From Erythroxylum novogranatense (Eukaryota; Streptophyta; Magnoliopsida; Malpighiales; Erythroxylaceae): a stretch of DNA of 64,000 nt. The notes under the pieces were generated by a model. The model saw only the letters and a program-made list of their open reading frames with translations, did no database searches and was not told the origin of the DNA. The translations under genes were made by a program, and so were the position numbers. The DNA is taken from positions 10,977,460-11,041,459 of the forward strand of contig CM057233.1 in the NCBI GenBank assembly GCA_029891385.1, written 5' to 3'. Shown here piece after piece: positions 21,885 to 33,569 of this stretch. How positions within the stretch are numbered: the stretch's first letter is position 1; each line of letters starts with the position of its first letter.

Positions 21885-22390
21885 TACTTACAAGTTGAAG
21901 TGAATGCTTTTGGTGGGTCAAAGATCTTCCAATGTATACAGGTAGACTCTCTTCGTCTAGTCCCCACATTTGTTAGCAAAATTATGCTCTGAAATAGATA
22001 TTGCCTTGGTTGATATCCAATACTGCTGCCAACGACTCCATATTTCTTTTAATCTATATGGTGGATGTACATCATTCTTGTGGATTGAAGCAATAAAGTC
22101 TCTATAATGTGTACAAACTCGCCTCTCCCATATCCTATACATTATAAATTACAACATCAAATTTTGGATCCCAAAAAAATTCTTTCTGAAAAAAAGAAAA
22201 ACATACTATAAGTATTTATAAATGACAATATTTATCTTTTGAGTAATTTCATCAATTAACATAGTTAAACTAGGACCTAATTTGATTCGCAATTTCCAAA
22301 TCTCGTATGCCTTCTTGAGCAATTTAATGTTATGATGATTAAAGTTGCAATTTAAAAACATTTGAACTAAATGCTCCTTAATCTTGGTTA
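21885..22390 (-). pseudogene. Plant transposase fragment (Transposase_24-like, CACTA-associated)
   Basis: The minus strand gives KLLKKAYEIWKLRIKLGPSL around 22270-22350. After a broken part it gives MYRIWERRVCTHYRDFIASI, HPPYRLKEIWSRWQQYWIST and ISISEHNFANKCGD (22142-21957), then a stop and KRVYLYTLEDL. The pattern W-x(2)-YW-x(5)-K-x(2)-S-x(2)-N-x(2)-N is typical of the plant transposase domain known as Transposase_24 (Ptta/En/Spm). Its place inside CACTA-type ends supports the call. It is a remnant with stops. Confidence 0.55.
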
Positions 22391-23529
22391 GATCTTTGTT
22401 TCCTTTTCGCTTAGAGACTTAAGCATTATAGAGCTTATGAATATAGTTTTAGAAGGTTCTATTACACTGATCCAATTATACTATGATATTCATATGTTTA
22501 GGACCTTATTTAGTATCATAAACTTTTAAGGGAGAGGTAAAGGGGAGTTCCTGTTTTGTTCAAATATTTAAAGGACTTTAGATTAGACTTGTCTGGTTCT
22601 TAGAAATTTCAACCTTAAAGGACTATAAAGGGGAGTACATTATAGATCTTTGACAAAGGACATGTCATACATTGTTATTAGGATTGGACTTGATACATTT
22701 AGCCAAGGGATTTTGGGAACACTTAACTCTAGAATGCTACTTAAAGGGATGGTATAAGAGGGTGTTGTTGAATTAATATGATGATGAGCAACATTGGAAG
22801 AAGATTCATAAGGATAAAACAGGAAAAGATGTGGTCTTAAAATGATATAAGAACTTCTTCAATTTTAGATAGAACTTAAGTAGTGATTATGATCTGCTTT
22901 CATGAACCAAAAAATTAAGAGTAATTGTGATCCCATTTTAAAGCCCCAATATTCATTCTAGGGATTGCACTTCATTTTAGTTTAGTTTTAAGCCCTAAGA
23001 ACTACCTATAGGCATATCATTTTCCATTTCTTTAGATTCTAAAAGTTAATCTTCACTCTAGGCATTAACTAAGTCTCATCAATATCTTTAAGAGACATTT
23101 CATCGAATAATTCATAGGCAAACATAATTTATCTCTAACTAATAACAAAACCATTGCATTTTTCCATTATTCACCAACATCAACATGTTCAAATAACAAG
23201 TGAACCAGCCACAGTCTAAAAAATGTAAAATACCCACATTCCATCAAAATAAAACTGACGTTCATATATGTAAGCATGTACAGAATAAACCTGAGAGAAA
23301 AGAACCATGGATGACTAACCTTGACTTAACTAAAGATGATGGACGATGGACGAGAGAAAAGGACGATGGACAATGAATGATGATTTCTATAGAGAAGACC
23401 GACGACAATAAAGAACAAAACAAGAAGAAAAAATGATGCAGGGGAGGGAGGGGGGTCTTCGAGTAGGTTTAAGCTGAAACCAAAACAGCATCGTTTGGTT
23501 TAAAACAAATGGCATCGTTTTCATTTGAA
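22391..23529. other. Interior of the large CACTA element, nothing recognised
   Basis: No coding region can be supported. Near 23335-23380 there are several copies of a GACGATGGAC word next to the right subterminal repeats. Confidence 0.35.
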
Positions 23530-23833
23530 TAAAAAGCAAAATTACCGATAGAAGCAATTTATGAATGTAATTTACTGACAAAAATTGCTTCCGATGGTAA
23601 TTTACCGACATTTATTTTTCCCGCCAACTATTGCCTCCTATTTTTACGGTGGACTTTACTATTTCATTTGTATATTCCACCAACAAAATCTCAGGGATAA
23701 TTTCCCCCCACCTTTATCGACAAATCCATCACAAAAAACCATTGTTTGACAATTTTACCGATGAAAAATCAATTTCCATTGGCAATTTACTACAGTATTT
23801 TGTCTGTCAATAATTTGTAATTTTCTTGTAGTG
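23530..23833 (-). repeat. Right subterminal repeats and right end of the large CACTA element
   Basis: Decayed copies of TTACCGACAAAA/TTTACCGAC, ending AATTTTCTTGTAGTG at 23833. The last 13 bp equal the right end of the short CACTA element at 19384-19396. Confidence 0.6.
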
Positions 23834-24909
23834 CTTCTGAAAATATACACCATTGATTTTAAAACTGAGAGCTTATAATAATTCAAAAAACATGAACTTT
23901 CTATGAAAAAAATTAGTGGCAGGAGGTACATCGATTTCTTCTGCATTGAGTTTATTTGTTACTATAACATATATTACTGTTGAATATATGTTGAATTGAC
24001 TTAAATCTGGGATTAGAGCAATAACATCTCCCTTGTTTTAATTTTTTAGAATTTTGAATTTTGGAAAAAAGTTGGATCCAAAATTTTGCATTGTAATGTT
24101 GTTTTTGGAAGTTTTTCTTTCAATTAAAGGTAAAAATCTTTTATTAAGTGTTTTAAAAGTGTTCTTATGTTCAAAAAATCAATTTTGTGATTTTTTATTT
24201 GGTTTTGTTTAGTATCTGGCAAATCACAAACTGGGTCGTTATGACCTTATTGAAAGTTGCAGAAGACCCTTCTCACCAAGCAACGTCGTATTGCTTGTTT
24301 ATTAAAAAAATTCTAATGCAGTTGCAGAGGCTTGAACAAGTGCACGAGTTTGAGCCTCTTCTAATGGAACTAAAGGTGATATCCTAATATATTATGCGTT
24401 GATATTGTATTTGTACAAAACGTTCAACATGAATCAGGTTATCAATTTTTATTCACATAATTATTATGTCTATATTTTGCATTGTGAATGGAATTTTGGA
24501 TAACATATTTTAGTGATTAATTATTAAGACTTAGCCATATCAACCCTAATTATATAAAAGTATATATTTATGTACTTAATCACATAAAAGTTGAGACATT
24601 TATTTATAGTTAATTATGTTATTATAATAAATTTTATCTCACAATTTTTTCTAATTTTCCTACAAGTATTAGGAATTGGAATATAATTTGATAATTTTAT
24701 CATAAAGTTTAACATAAATATGTTTGAATTAAAATTTAGCCCACATGCAATTTTTTGTCATTTGATCTGTGTCTTTTAGGATATGTTTACATTGGTACAA
24801 CATACATATAGTTTGCTAGTCTCAATTTATTGATAAGTAACATATATGTCTAAATTATACAGCTATTTAAATTAATAGTTTCTCTGATACAAGTTGTGAA
24901 ATTCTCAAA
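23834..24909. other. Stretch between the CACTA end and the copia gag fragment; possible lone exon
   Basis: Mostly AT-rich non-coding sequence. At about 24205-24375 a plus-strand frame reads VAEDPSHQATSYCLFIKKIL and LQRLEQVHEFEPLLMELK, followed by a possible donor (AAAG|GTGATA). It looks like a protein-coding exon in composition but I do not recognise it, and no partner exon was found. Confidence 0.25.
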
Positions 24910-25461
24910 TTGATGGACAAAAACTATAAGATTTGGAAGGAGAGAATTCTTCATCATCTAGGGTGGATGGACATGGATTATGCTATTTGGAAGGATGAAC
25001 CACCTTTGAGGGACAAAAACTATAAAATTTGCAAGGAAAAAATTCTTCATCACTGGGGTGAATGGATTTGGATTATGCTATCTAGAAGGATGAACCACCT
25101 AAAATAATTGAGGTCAACACTACAATTGAAATTGCTTTTTATGAATGTTGGGAGCAATTTAATCACCTAAGAGTGATGTTCATAAAAACCATTTTTGTTG
25201 GCATTTATGGTTTTGTAAAATAGCGTGATAATGTTTGTGCTTTATTGAAGGTTCTTAATGAGCAATTTGAAACTTTAGAGAAAGCGTTTGCAAGTAACCT
25301 GATTATGAAGGTTTTATCTATAAGACTCATCGGTGTTCTAGGTGTGTGGGAGCATATCATGAAAATGAGGGATAATTCATGAAACTTGAGGTTGAGATGT
25401 ATGATTCTTTCCTCATGCATTATATTTTAAACACTCTTCTGCCACTATACAAGCCCTTTAA
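24910..25461 (+). pseudogene. Copia gag (UBN2 type) fragment, cut by a gypsy LTR
   Basis: The plus strand encodes DKNYKIWKERILHHLGWMDM and DYAIWKDEPP. After a frame change it gives ALLKVLNEQFETLEKAF, SIRLIGVLGVWEHIMKMRDN and the start of the LPxxYxPF segment. This is the common plant copia gag (UBN2) of another lineage than the element at 7257. Stops and frame changes are frequent. The reading ends abruptly at 25461, where the LTR of element F begins. An internal tandem duplication is described separately. Confidence 0.75.
24912..25107 (+). repeat. Tandem duplication of about 100 bp inside the gag fragment
   Basis: GACAAAAACTATAAGATTTG at 24914 recurs as GACAAAAACTATAAAATTTG at 25012. The following 80 bp match with about 12 differences, so the DKNYKIWKE...KDEPP segment is present twice. 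Confidence 0.75.
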
Positions 25462-26179
25462 TATAGCGCCCCTTACCCTAGGATACATACCAGGATGCCC
25501 TGCAGACATTATAGTACATAACCTATGATAATGACGTGCTACGATCAATTACAATGTTCACTTAACATGGCATCATCTATCCTTATTCTCTTATGAAACA
25601 TCATCAAGAAATTCAAAATATTTTAAAAAACTAATTTCCTTATTTCATTTCATAAAAATCGAATGTCTACAGTTTAACATCCATACTTATACAACATCAT
25701 AGTGTAATACAAAAAGTGCTACATGAAAAAGGAATTATACAAAATCTATCTATATCTAGCTGACCGACCTTTGATCAATTTCTTCTCTTTGCCTAAAAGT
25801 ACAAGTGTCCCTCAATAGCTAAAGTCATCACTATTCCTGAAAAGTCAACATTGTAATTTTGGTGAGTTTTGCGAACTTAATGAGGTAACTATCATCGATG
25901 GTTCACTCAATTCATGCATCTCATCAATACACGTAACATATTATTCTCACCTTTTTACATATTCATAAAATATCACATTTCACTTTCAGAAGAATCATCA
26001 TAATCCTTTCATTCATATACAATACACATATCAAGTATAAATGCAATGCACATGAGACTCACATTCATTTATTATTGTCGTTATGATTGTACGCCTTTTT
26101 ACTAGCTCATATCCTTAAGTGGATACCGAGTTGTGTCAAATTATGTCCCATATTCCTTAGAAGATACTAGGTACAATTT
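25462..26179 (-). repeat. LTR of F, 3' end piece
   Basis: In reverse it carries GAGTGAACCATCGATGAT and AAGTTCGCAAAACTCACC. The same block lies near the 3' ends of the LTRs at 37080-40174 (39616) and 44337-48540 (48075). The terminal bases TATAGCGCCCC are a decayed TGTAGCGCCCC. Confidence 0.75.
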
Positions 26180-27198
26180 GAAGTGAATCACACGTTAATA
26201 CAATACTTATAAACGATATAAAATGCACGAGAAGGGGGGGGTTGAATTGTGTATTCCCCTTTTTGTAAAATCTTTCAAAACTATTTGTTAAAAATAAAAT
26301 TCTTTACAGAACTTCTGATAGATTCTAATTAATCAAAACTTTAAAAACTTTGTTTACTGATTAAGTACTGATAAAACTTGAATCTAAAATAGAGATAGAG
26401 TGAGAGTGGTCGACCTGACAATTTATCTGGTTCACCCCAAACCATGAGCTACGTCCAGTCCTCAGAGTTCTTTATGAGATTTCCACTATCTCTTTCAACG
26501 TTACAAGTATTCTTTTCGAGCCTTTTCAGGTCTCTACAATCAGTATTCTTTCAAACTTAGCCTATGCAGGCTATCTACACTACTTTTTCTTAGAAAAGTG
26601 TTTGCAAACTTGTTACAGTAAAATAGCTCTCAACTAATTTGAACAGAATGCTTTTTTGCTAACTTTCGATCACTTTTCTAACTTTGGCTAACTTTGCAAT
26701 CTTGACTTGACTTGTATTTATAGCCCTCGTCTCCAGCTGCTTCTTGATTCTTGTTTCTTGAATCTTTAAAAAGCGGTTATTGATTGAGTTATGTAACTAA
26801 CTCGAGCTGACTCCTTAAATCTTCTTTTGAATTCGCATCTGCTTTTCTCACATCTCGTATTTTATCGTTTGTGCTTACGCATCTGTATCGAGTTTTACTT
26901 AAATAGGTATACGCTTTACTTAAATGCATGTCTACTTTTCTTTGTTTTCGCGTCTTAAATCGCTTTACTATTAGCATCGCGTCTGCGTCTGCGCTTTGCT
27001 TAGCGTCTTAAATCGCTTTGCTTAGCGTCGCGTCTGGTTTTCATTTTTGTATACATTTCATTTAACGTCTGCGTCTGTGTTCCTTAAATCGCATGACTTA
27101 AATCGTATGTCCGACTTAAATGCCTTTTGTTTTACTTTTATTTTGCTCTTTTGTTATACATCAAAATCATATCTAAGTAAAGTCATTTGGACTTAACA
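26180..27198 (-). repeat. 3' LTR of the SIRE-type element
   Basis: Matches 34716-35742. It includes a TATA box (26715-26722, reverse TATAAATA), a G7-8 run near 26235 and a block of words around GCTTTGCTTAGCGTC (about 26820-27120). Confidence 0.9.
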
Positions 27199-27215
27199 AT
27201 CTCCCCCTTTTTGAA
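27199..27215 (-). other. Polypurine tract of the SIRE-type element
   Basis: ATCTCCCCCTTTTTGAA on the plus strand is TTCAAAAAGGGGGAGAT in element sense, directly before the 3' LTR. Confidence 0.75.
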
Positions 27216-27443
27216 GATAATAAATTATATACAAAAGAAAACAAAATACAATGTTTTGAAAACAACAAAAAAAACTTATCTGCAGAACTTCTTCTTTGAC
27301 TTCTTCCTTTCTTCGTCTGCTTCAGTCACACCTTCTTCTTTGAACATTTTGAACATCCTCTTCTCTTCTGCTCATTCTTTTCTCCCCTTGTTCATTCTCT
27401 TCTTTTTTGCACTTCTCCCCCTATTTGTTATAATAAAAAATGA

Positions 27444-29900
27444 TTAACGATGATGGTTCTTCAGCAGTTCTGTCATCATCTTCTTCAGGTCATTCATCGT
27501 CTCCTTGATCTCGTTGACTTCACCGCGTAATTTGCTGATTTCAACTTGTGAGTCCAACGGTGAGGAGGATTGATCAACATCGCTTGAGGGAGCGATGAGC
27601 GGAATTGTAGTAGTATAAGCATCAGAGGTAGGAATGTATTCATCATTGATCTCAATAGTTGGTGGGCGAATAAATGTATCGACTTGGGAAGATCTAAGTC
27701 AAGCGGAGGCGACATCAACAACTGTCTTCCTTGCGAGGGTATGCCTTGACTTCAATAGGCGATGTACGGATAAAGGCACGATCACGCAAAAAGCTCAACG
27801 AACAAGGAATTCTATAAGCGTCCTGTGATAACTCTTCCCTCTTTGGGCGGTCTTCTTGCTTGTCAGTATGGCTGCAACTAGCTCCATCTTCATTCTCATT
27901 CGAAGCGCATGCATCATCAATTCTACGCACTTCTTCTTCAATTTGATCTGCGGACAGATCATCACGAATTTCTTCAGGGAATAGCTTTGACTTCCCCTTA
28001 GTCAAATCCAAAGGATATCTTGGCTGGATATCCGGTACAATCTTTATTCCGTCTTTTTCGAGATCGGAAAAATAGTACCACGACTTCTGGGATTTTTGTA
28101 GGGTATGAATTAGTAGACATCCCTCATAGCATAGTAGAACATCTTTTCATCTTCTTTGATGAATTCCCGTGTCACTATTTATTGAAATAGGTTGTACAAG
28201 AACTCTTGTCTTCTTCATTGGTTGACTCTTGATGGCGATAGCGATTGTCTGGTAACATAATGAACTATTTTGATCTTGACTTTTGTTTTCTCAAAACTTA
28301 TGATAGTTGTATACCATCGGACAAGGTTTATCATTATCGAGTTTGATTCTACTGTGGTCTCTGGTTGTGCTTCAATAGGATTATCACAACCGGGCTTTTC
28401 TCCTTTGGTTCCTCTGTTGAGCAATGGGGATCTCTGAGCGTGCTCTGCTTTCGGTTTCTTTTCTTTTCTTTTGAGTAGCATCGAGGTTTCTTTCTTTGAC
28501 TAATCTCCTCGATGGTTGAGGCGGTCTTCTTCCGACTAATCTTCTCGGTCTTGTCTTACGCTTGGTCGGTCTTGAAGATTTCTGAACTTGAGATTTTTCT
28601 TTTTCAGATTCTGATTTTCTCTTCTTGTTAGTCTCTTTGACTTTTCTGGCTGTATCCTCTTCCAGAATAGAAACTAACGACCTTGTCGCTTTAGGTGCAC
28701 GAGATTGAGAGGATTGTTCCTGACTCTGTTCTCTGGCATTCTTTTCTTCTTGTTGCCTTAGAGTCTGAATCCTCGGTGATCTCTTCGCCTTCTTCGTAAC
28801 TTCACTTAAAAGACTTTCTCCTTGTCTTTTTGGCGCACCTTTTTCTGTCCTTCGAGGTAGACTTACTTCGATTTGAGGACTCGTCCGTTTCATCAGTGGT
28901 CTTCTTGTCAGTCTTCTTATTTCTTCTGTAGGCGATTTTATTCTCACTTGAGTTAGAGAACTTGAAGCGGGAGTCTTCTTCGAGACACGCTCCCCCTTAG
29001 TTCTTGTTCTCCTTGAAGAGTCGGCTTCTTGTTTAACTACGGTCCTCAGACTCATTTGCTGTATTGTGATTGAATCAATCTTACTCTTCACTGGTACAAT
29101 CCTTCTATTTCCTCTGTGGAGAGGGATTCTGGATTCCTTAAAAATCCTTGTAAGAAGCATACCGTAAGGATAGCTAGTTGTATCCTTCATCCCCTTAATT
29201 ATGTAGTGAAAGATTAAGAAGGGTAAGTCGATGGGATTGCGATTCAGCAGGTAGAATAGGCACTGTTCATCCAGGGTAGTCACCAAATGCCTTGAACCTG
29301 CTCTGGGTAGAATGCAATTAAACAGAATCGCATGGAGAACCTTAGCTTTTGGGACCAGATTCGACGTCTTCCTCTCCGAAGGGTCGTTCACTCCATATAA
29401 CTGTTTGCTAACATCTTCTTCCCTCATATTTACTGTTGTCATCCACTTAGCCTTGGTTGACAGGGTCTCACCAACCGATGGACAATCAATCACCTTCTTA
29501 ATCAGCTCCTTAGTCACAACAACAAATATGCCATCTACTGAAGATACCACAGTGTTGTCTACAAGTTGAGCGTTCTTCCAAAACTCATACACTTTGTCAG
29601 TATAGACTGGTTCTCGTACCTGGAAGAAATTCCTCCAACCAGCTCTTACAATCTCTGGTTCTATGTCCATACCATGATTTCTCAATGACTCGAAATCCAG
29701 ATGTCTTCCGAATATTGTAGCTGCTTCCATTGTTTCAGAAAGAAAACTGTCTCTGGTTAGCTTTTCGTCTAGGGTAGGATGATTGAGAGAATTTTGAAAG
29801 CAAGATGAACCATCTGGAGATGAGAGTAACCGCAATGATATCAACTTCAGGCAACTTGAAGGGTCTTATCACGCGTATTCTAGAATCATAGAGATTCTGA
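27444..29900 (-). pseudogene. Additional ORF after pol in the SIRE-type element (env-like position; Transposase_32-like domain)
   Basis: The longest open part is 486 residues (29844-28384). Its first 260 residues contain EIVRAGWRNFFQVREPVYTD, VYEFWKNAQL and LVPKAKVLHAILFNCILPRA, then YLLNRNPIDLPFLIFHYIIK. This matches the pattern of the plant domain named 'putative plant transposon protein' (Transposase_32). After it comes a very Lys/Arg/Ser-rich region. The frame breaks near 28390, continues in pieces (28011-27715) and ends with a heptad-like helix (ISKLRGEVNEIKETMNDLKK) before the TAA at 27444. SIRE-lineage copia elements often carry an extra, env-like ORF here. I see no clear signal peptide or membrane segment, so an envelope role is not supported by the sequence. 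Confidence 0.6.
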
Positions 29901-29999
29901 AGATCGTGAGCCGTTTCTCTCCAAAACTTCCTTGTCAGAGAAGTTACCAGCTGTAACTCACTGTACCTGACGCCGTTAGTTTTGACGTCCCTTTAGCCT

Positions 30000-32900
30000 G
30001 ACTGTTCACTTATCATGACCATGTTAAGATTGCGTCTGATCTTCTGGAACCGTTCTTCACTCAATGGTTTAGTGAAGATATCGCCTTGAGACTCTGTTTG
30101 ATGAGCGTAGACGCACCACCTTCCTCGAACATAGTCTCTCGGAAGTGATGTCTAACCCGATGTGCTTCACTCTAGAATCTGAATCGGATTCTTTGACGAG
30201 TTGATTACCTTTGGTGTTGTCGCGAGAGATTGGAATCTCTTCTTCTTGAATGAATAGTCTTCAAGTTGATATTTGATCCTGCGTCGTGAACAACGACTTG
30301 TGGCGATATATATTACCTTGACGGTTGATAGAGCTATCGAGCTTTGTCTCTTGCTTGACCAGGAAACTAGGTTTACGTCAAGAAAGTGACATCCTCCACT
30401 TGTGCTCTTCCTTTCAATTCTATCTCCGGCATAGTTCGCATCGCAATATCCGATCAACCTGAAATTTCTACCTTTCTCAAACATTAAGTAAAGATCAGTA
30501 GTACCTGCAAGATATCTCATAATTCTTTTAACAACAATAAAATGAGACTCTCTAGAATCGGCCTGAAACCTTGCACACAAGCAAACACTGAATAAAATAT
30601 CAGGTCTACTTACTGTAAGATACAGTAAAGAACCGATCATCCCTCTATACAGGGTTTGATCCACCTTCTTACCAATTTCATCTTTCGATAAAAGGTTTGA
30701 AGGATGCATCGGAGTAGTCATTGGCTTCACATTCTGCATATCAAATTTAAGCAACAATTCTTTCACGTACTTTTGTTGATGAATAAAGATCTTCTCTTCG
30801 GTCTGCTTAACTTGCAACCCAAGAAAGAACTTTAATTCACCCATCATGCTCATTTCAAACTCTTTCTTCATTAGACTCTCAAACTTCATGCATAACCTTG
30901 TTGAGGTATCTCCAAAAATAATATCATCAACGTATATCCGAACTAAAATAAAATCATTCTGAAAATTCTTCCTAAAGAGCGTCTTATCAACTTGACCTCT
31001 ACTAAAACCATTATCTAAGAGAAAAGTACTCAAACGATCATACCAAGCTTTAGGAGCTTGCTTCAGTCCGTATAAGGCTTTATGAAGTCTATAGACATGG
31101 TCTGGATTCTTAACATCCTCAAAGCCAGGTGGTTGCTTAACATACACCTCTTCGTCTATAAAACCATTCAGAAAGGCACTCTTCACATCCATATGAAAAA
31201 GCTTTATATCATGACACACAACATATGCCAGCAGAATCCTAATGGCTTCAAGTCTTGCTACTGGAGCATACGTCTCATTGTAGTCTATTCCTTCTTGCTG
31301 ATTATAACCTTGTGCTACTAATCTAGCCTTATTTTGACTCACTCTTCCTGATTTGTCTAACTTATTCTTAAAGACCCATCTGGTTCCTATGATGGATTTC
31401 TTAGAGGGCTTCGGAACTAAGGACCACACATTATTCCTAGTAAATTGATTAAGCTCCTCTTGCATGGCTAACACCCAAGCTTCGTCTTGAAGAGCTTCCT
31501 CAAACTTCTTAGGTTCTATTTCAGAGATAAAAGCCGCATTAGCTTCTCTTCTGAATCTGGACCTTGTTCTGACTCCTTCTGAGGTCTCTCCGATAATCAA
31601 CTCTTCTGGATGAGAACTTTTATATTTCCAGTCTCTTTTCAGTCCGATAGTTTCTGGAATATCTTTAACTTTTTCTACATGAGTTCTTGATGATGGAGTT
31701 TTTATGCTATCATCTAAGCTTTTTGAAGGACCTTCAGTTTCCATGTCATCATCCTTATGAGGTTGGGAACTATCATCAAATTTGACATGAATGGTCTCCT
31801 CAACTGTCTTTGAAGTAAGGTTGTACACTCCAAATGCCTTAGATGATAATGAGTAGCCTAGAAAGATTCCTGGGTAGGTCTTTGAATCGAATTTATCCAA
31901 CAGCTCCTTTGTGTTCAGAATAGAGCATTTGCACCCAAATGGATGAAAGTAAGATATATTTGGTCTTCTTCCATTCCATAACTCATAAGGAGTCTTCTTG
32001 ACATGGGTCGCATAGCAATTCTATTACGAATATAGCATCTTGTATTCTGACTTACGCCTTGTAAGTATTTAGGAAGATTCATCTCACACAAGCATGGTCC
32101 TTGCCATCTCTTGAATCGCCCTGTTCTTCCTTTCAACAACTCCATTACATTGTGGAGTCCTAGGAGCGAGAGAAATTGTGGAAAATTCCATTCTCCTCAC
32201 AGAATAACCTAAACTTCTCATTCTCAAATTCTCCACCATGGTCACTCCACGATCTGGCTATAGACACTCCTTTTCATTACGTAACTTTACGGATAAGGTC
32301 TAAAGCACTTAAAAGATTCATCTTTGTGTGATAAAACAATATCCAACAAAATCGAGTAAAGTCATCAACAATAACAAGTCCATATTTCTTTCGCTTAAGA
32401 CTTATTGTCCTTGTTGGACCAAATAAATCCATATATAATGTTCTAAAGGTCTAGATGATGTTACAAAATTTTTAGAAGAAAAGAAGTTTTAACTTGTTTT
32501 CCTTTCAAGCAGTTTTCACAGAAAAACTCTTTGTCAAAACTTATTTTGGCAATCCTCTTACCAAATCATGTTTTGCCAACTTTGAAATATGTTTAAAGAG
32601 ACATGACCTAGCTTTTTATGCAGATTAGTCTTTCTTCTTGAAAGATAGAAAACATGAAACATTTGGCTTTGAAAATCTTCTAAATCAATTTTGTAAAGAT
32701 TGTTTCTTCTCTTGGCAGAGAAAAGTATAGACCCATCTTCGTTTCTGACTTCGCAAAGATTTTGATTGAATGTGACAGTGAAACCAGAATCACACAATTG
32801 ACTGACGCTAATCAAGTTATGCTTCAGACCATCAACAAGTGGTACATTATTTATGTATGCAAAGGAATCTTTACCAATTTTACCGATTCCAATGATCTTG

Positions 32901-33290
32901 CCCTGCTGGTTGTCTCCGAAAGTTACCGATCCTCCCTTCTTATACTGAAGGTATAAGAACATAGACCTTTTTTTTCGTCATATGTTGTGAGCATCCACTG
33001 TTTAAATACCAATGGTGCTTGTCGTATCTTCCAAGGAAGGATATCTGCAGGAGAAACTATTTTATTTTTTGGTACCCAAATTTTCTTGGGTCCTTTATGG
33101 TTAGTAGTATGCATATGATGAGTTCTTTGATGCATATAACTAGAACGTTGATCAAAAAGAGATCTATTAGAGTTTCTCTTTTGAAAGAAAGGTTTATTAT
33201 GAGACTGAGTCTTGTTAGCTGTAAACCCTAATCCGGTTTTATCACTCGGATGTCTACATTTTCTAAGCATCTCATTCATTTTCTTAGTGC
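30000..33290 (-). pseudogene. Copia pol of the SIRE-type element, interrupted
   Basis: The minus strand shows, in order: a protease start with NSGCSQHMT (Asp replaced by Asn, about 33005) and [19 protein letters not shown]; a pre-integrase HKKLGHVSLN; integrase pieces (32540-31900) with several stops, including DHGGEFENEKF and NGVVERKNRAIQEMARTML; the RT (31900-30650) with [54 protein letters not shown] and an intact YVDDIIFG; and RNase H (30480-30170) with [20 protein letters not shown]. In RNase H the ALSTAEAEY box is changed to ALSTVKVIY, and the last part is frameshifted. The 577-residue RT piece is open, the rest is not. Confidence 0.9.
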
Positions 33291-33569
33291 TTTTTGTGAA
33301 GGTAGCTAAATCAGCTGAGAGATTCTTAATTCTTAGTTTAAGCTGATTAATCTCTTCTGATCTGTCTATGAATTTATTTTTTTCCTCTAATTGCTTCTTT
33401 AGGCGGTCATTTTCTCTCTATTACTTGATCGTCTAATATTTTCTGCGTACTTTTCTTTAACGGTTTGTCTTGTTTGAGAATAGCATGAGAATCTTCTAAC
33501 AATTCTGAGTAGGCATCATGCAAATTATCGTAGTCAGATTTTACCTCCTCATCATTATCTTCCTCGGCC

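Larger units (their letters stand above)
16744..23833 (-). mobile_element. Large decayed CACTA (En/Spm) transposon with nested insertions
   Basis: The left end reads TACTACATGAAAAAT (decayed CACTACAAGAAAAAT) and is followed by many copies of TTTAGCGACGGA-like subterminal repeats to about 17150. The right end has related ACCGAC repeats from about 23540 and ends TTTTCTTGTAGTG at 23833. The 3 bp before the left end and after the right end are both CTT, the length CACTA elements duplicate. Inside on the minus strand is a plant transposase remnant (about 21900-22390). A short CACTA element and a LINE tail are nested inside. The pairing of these two ends rests on the CTT match and the repeat type and is not certain. 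Confidence 0.5.

Noticed and set aside
27444..29900. Interpretation of the extra SIRE ORF as a true envelope gene
   Set aside because: No signal peptide, membrane helix or cleavage site could be seen; only the position is env-like.
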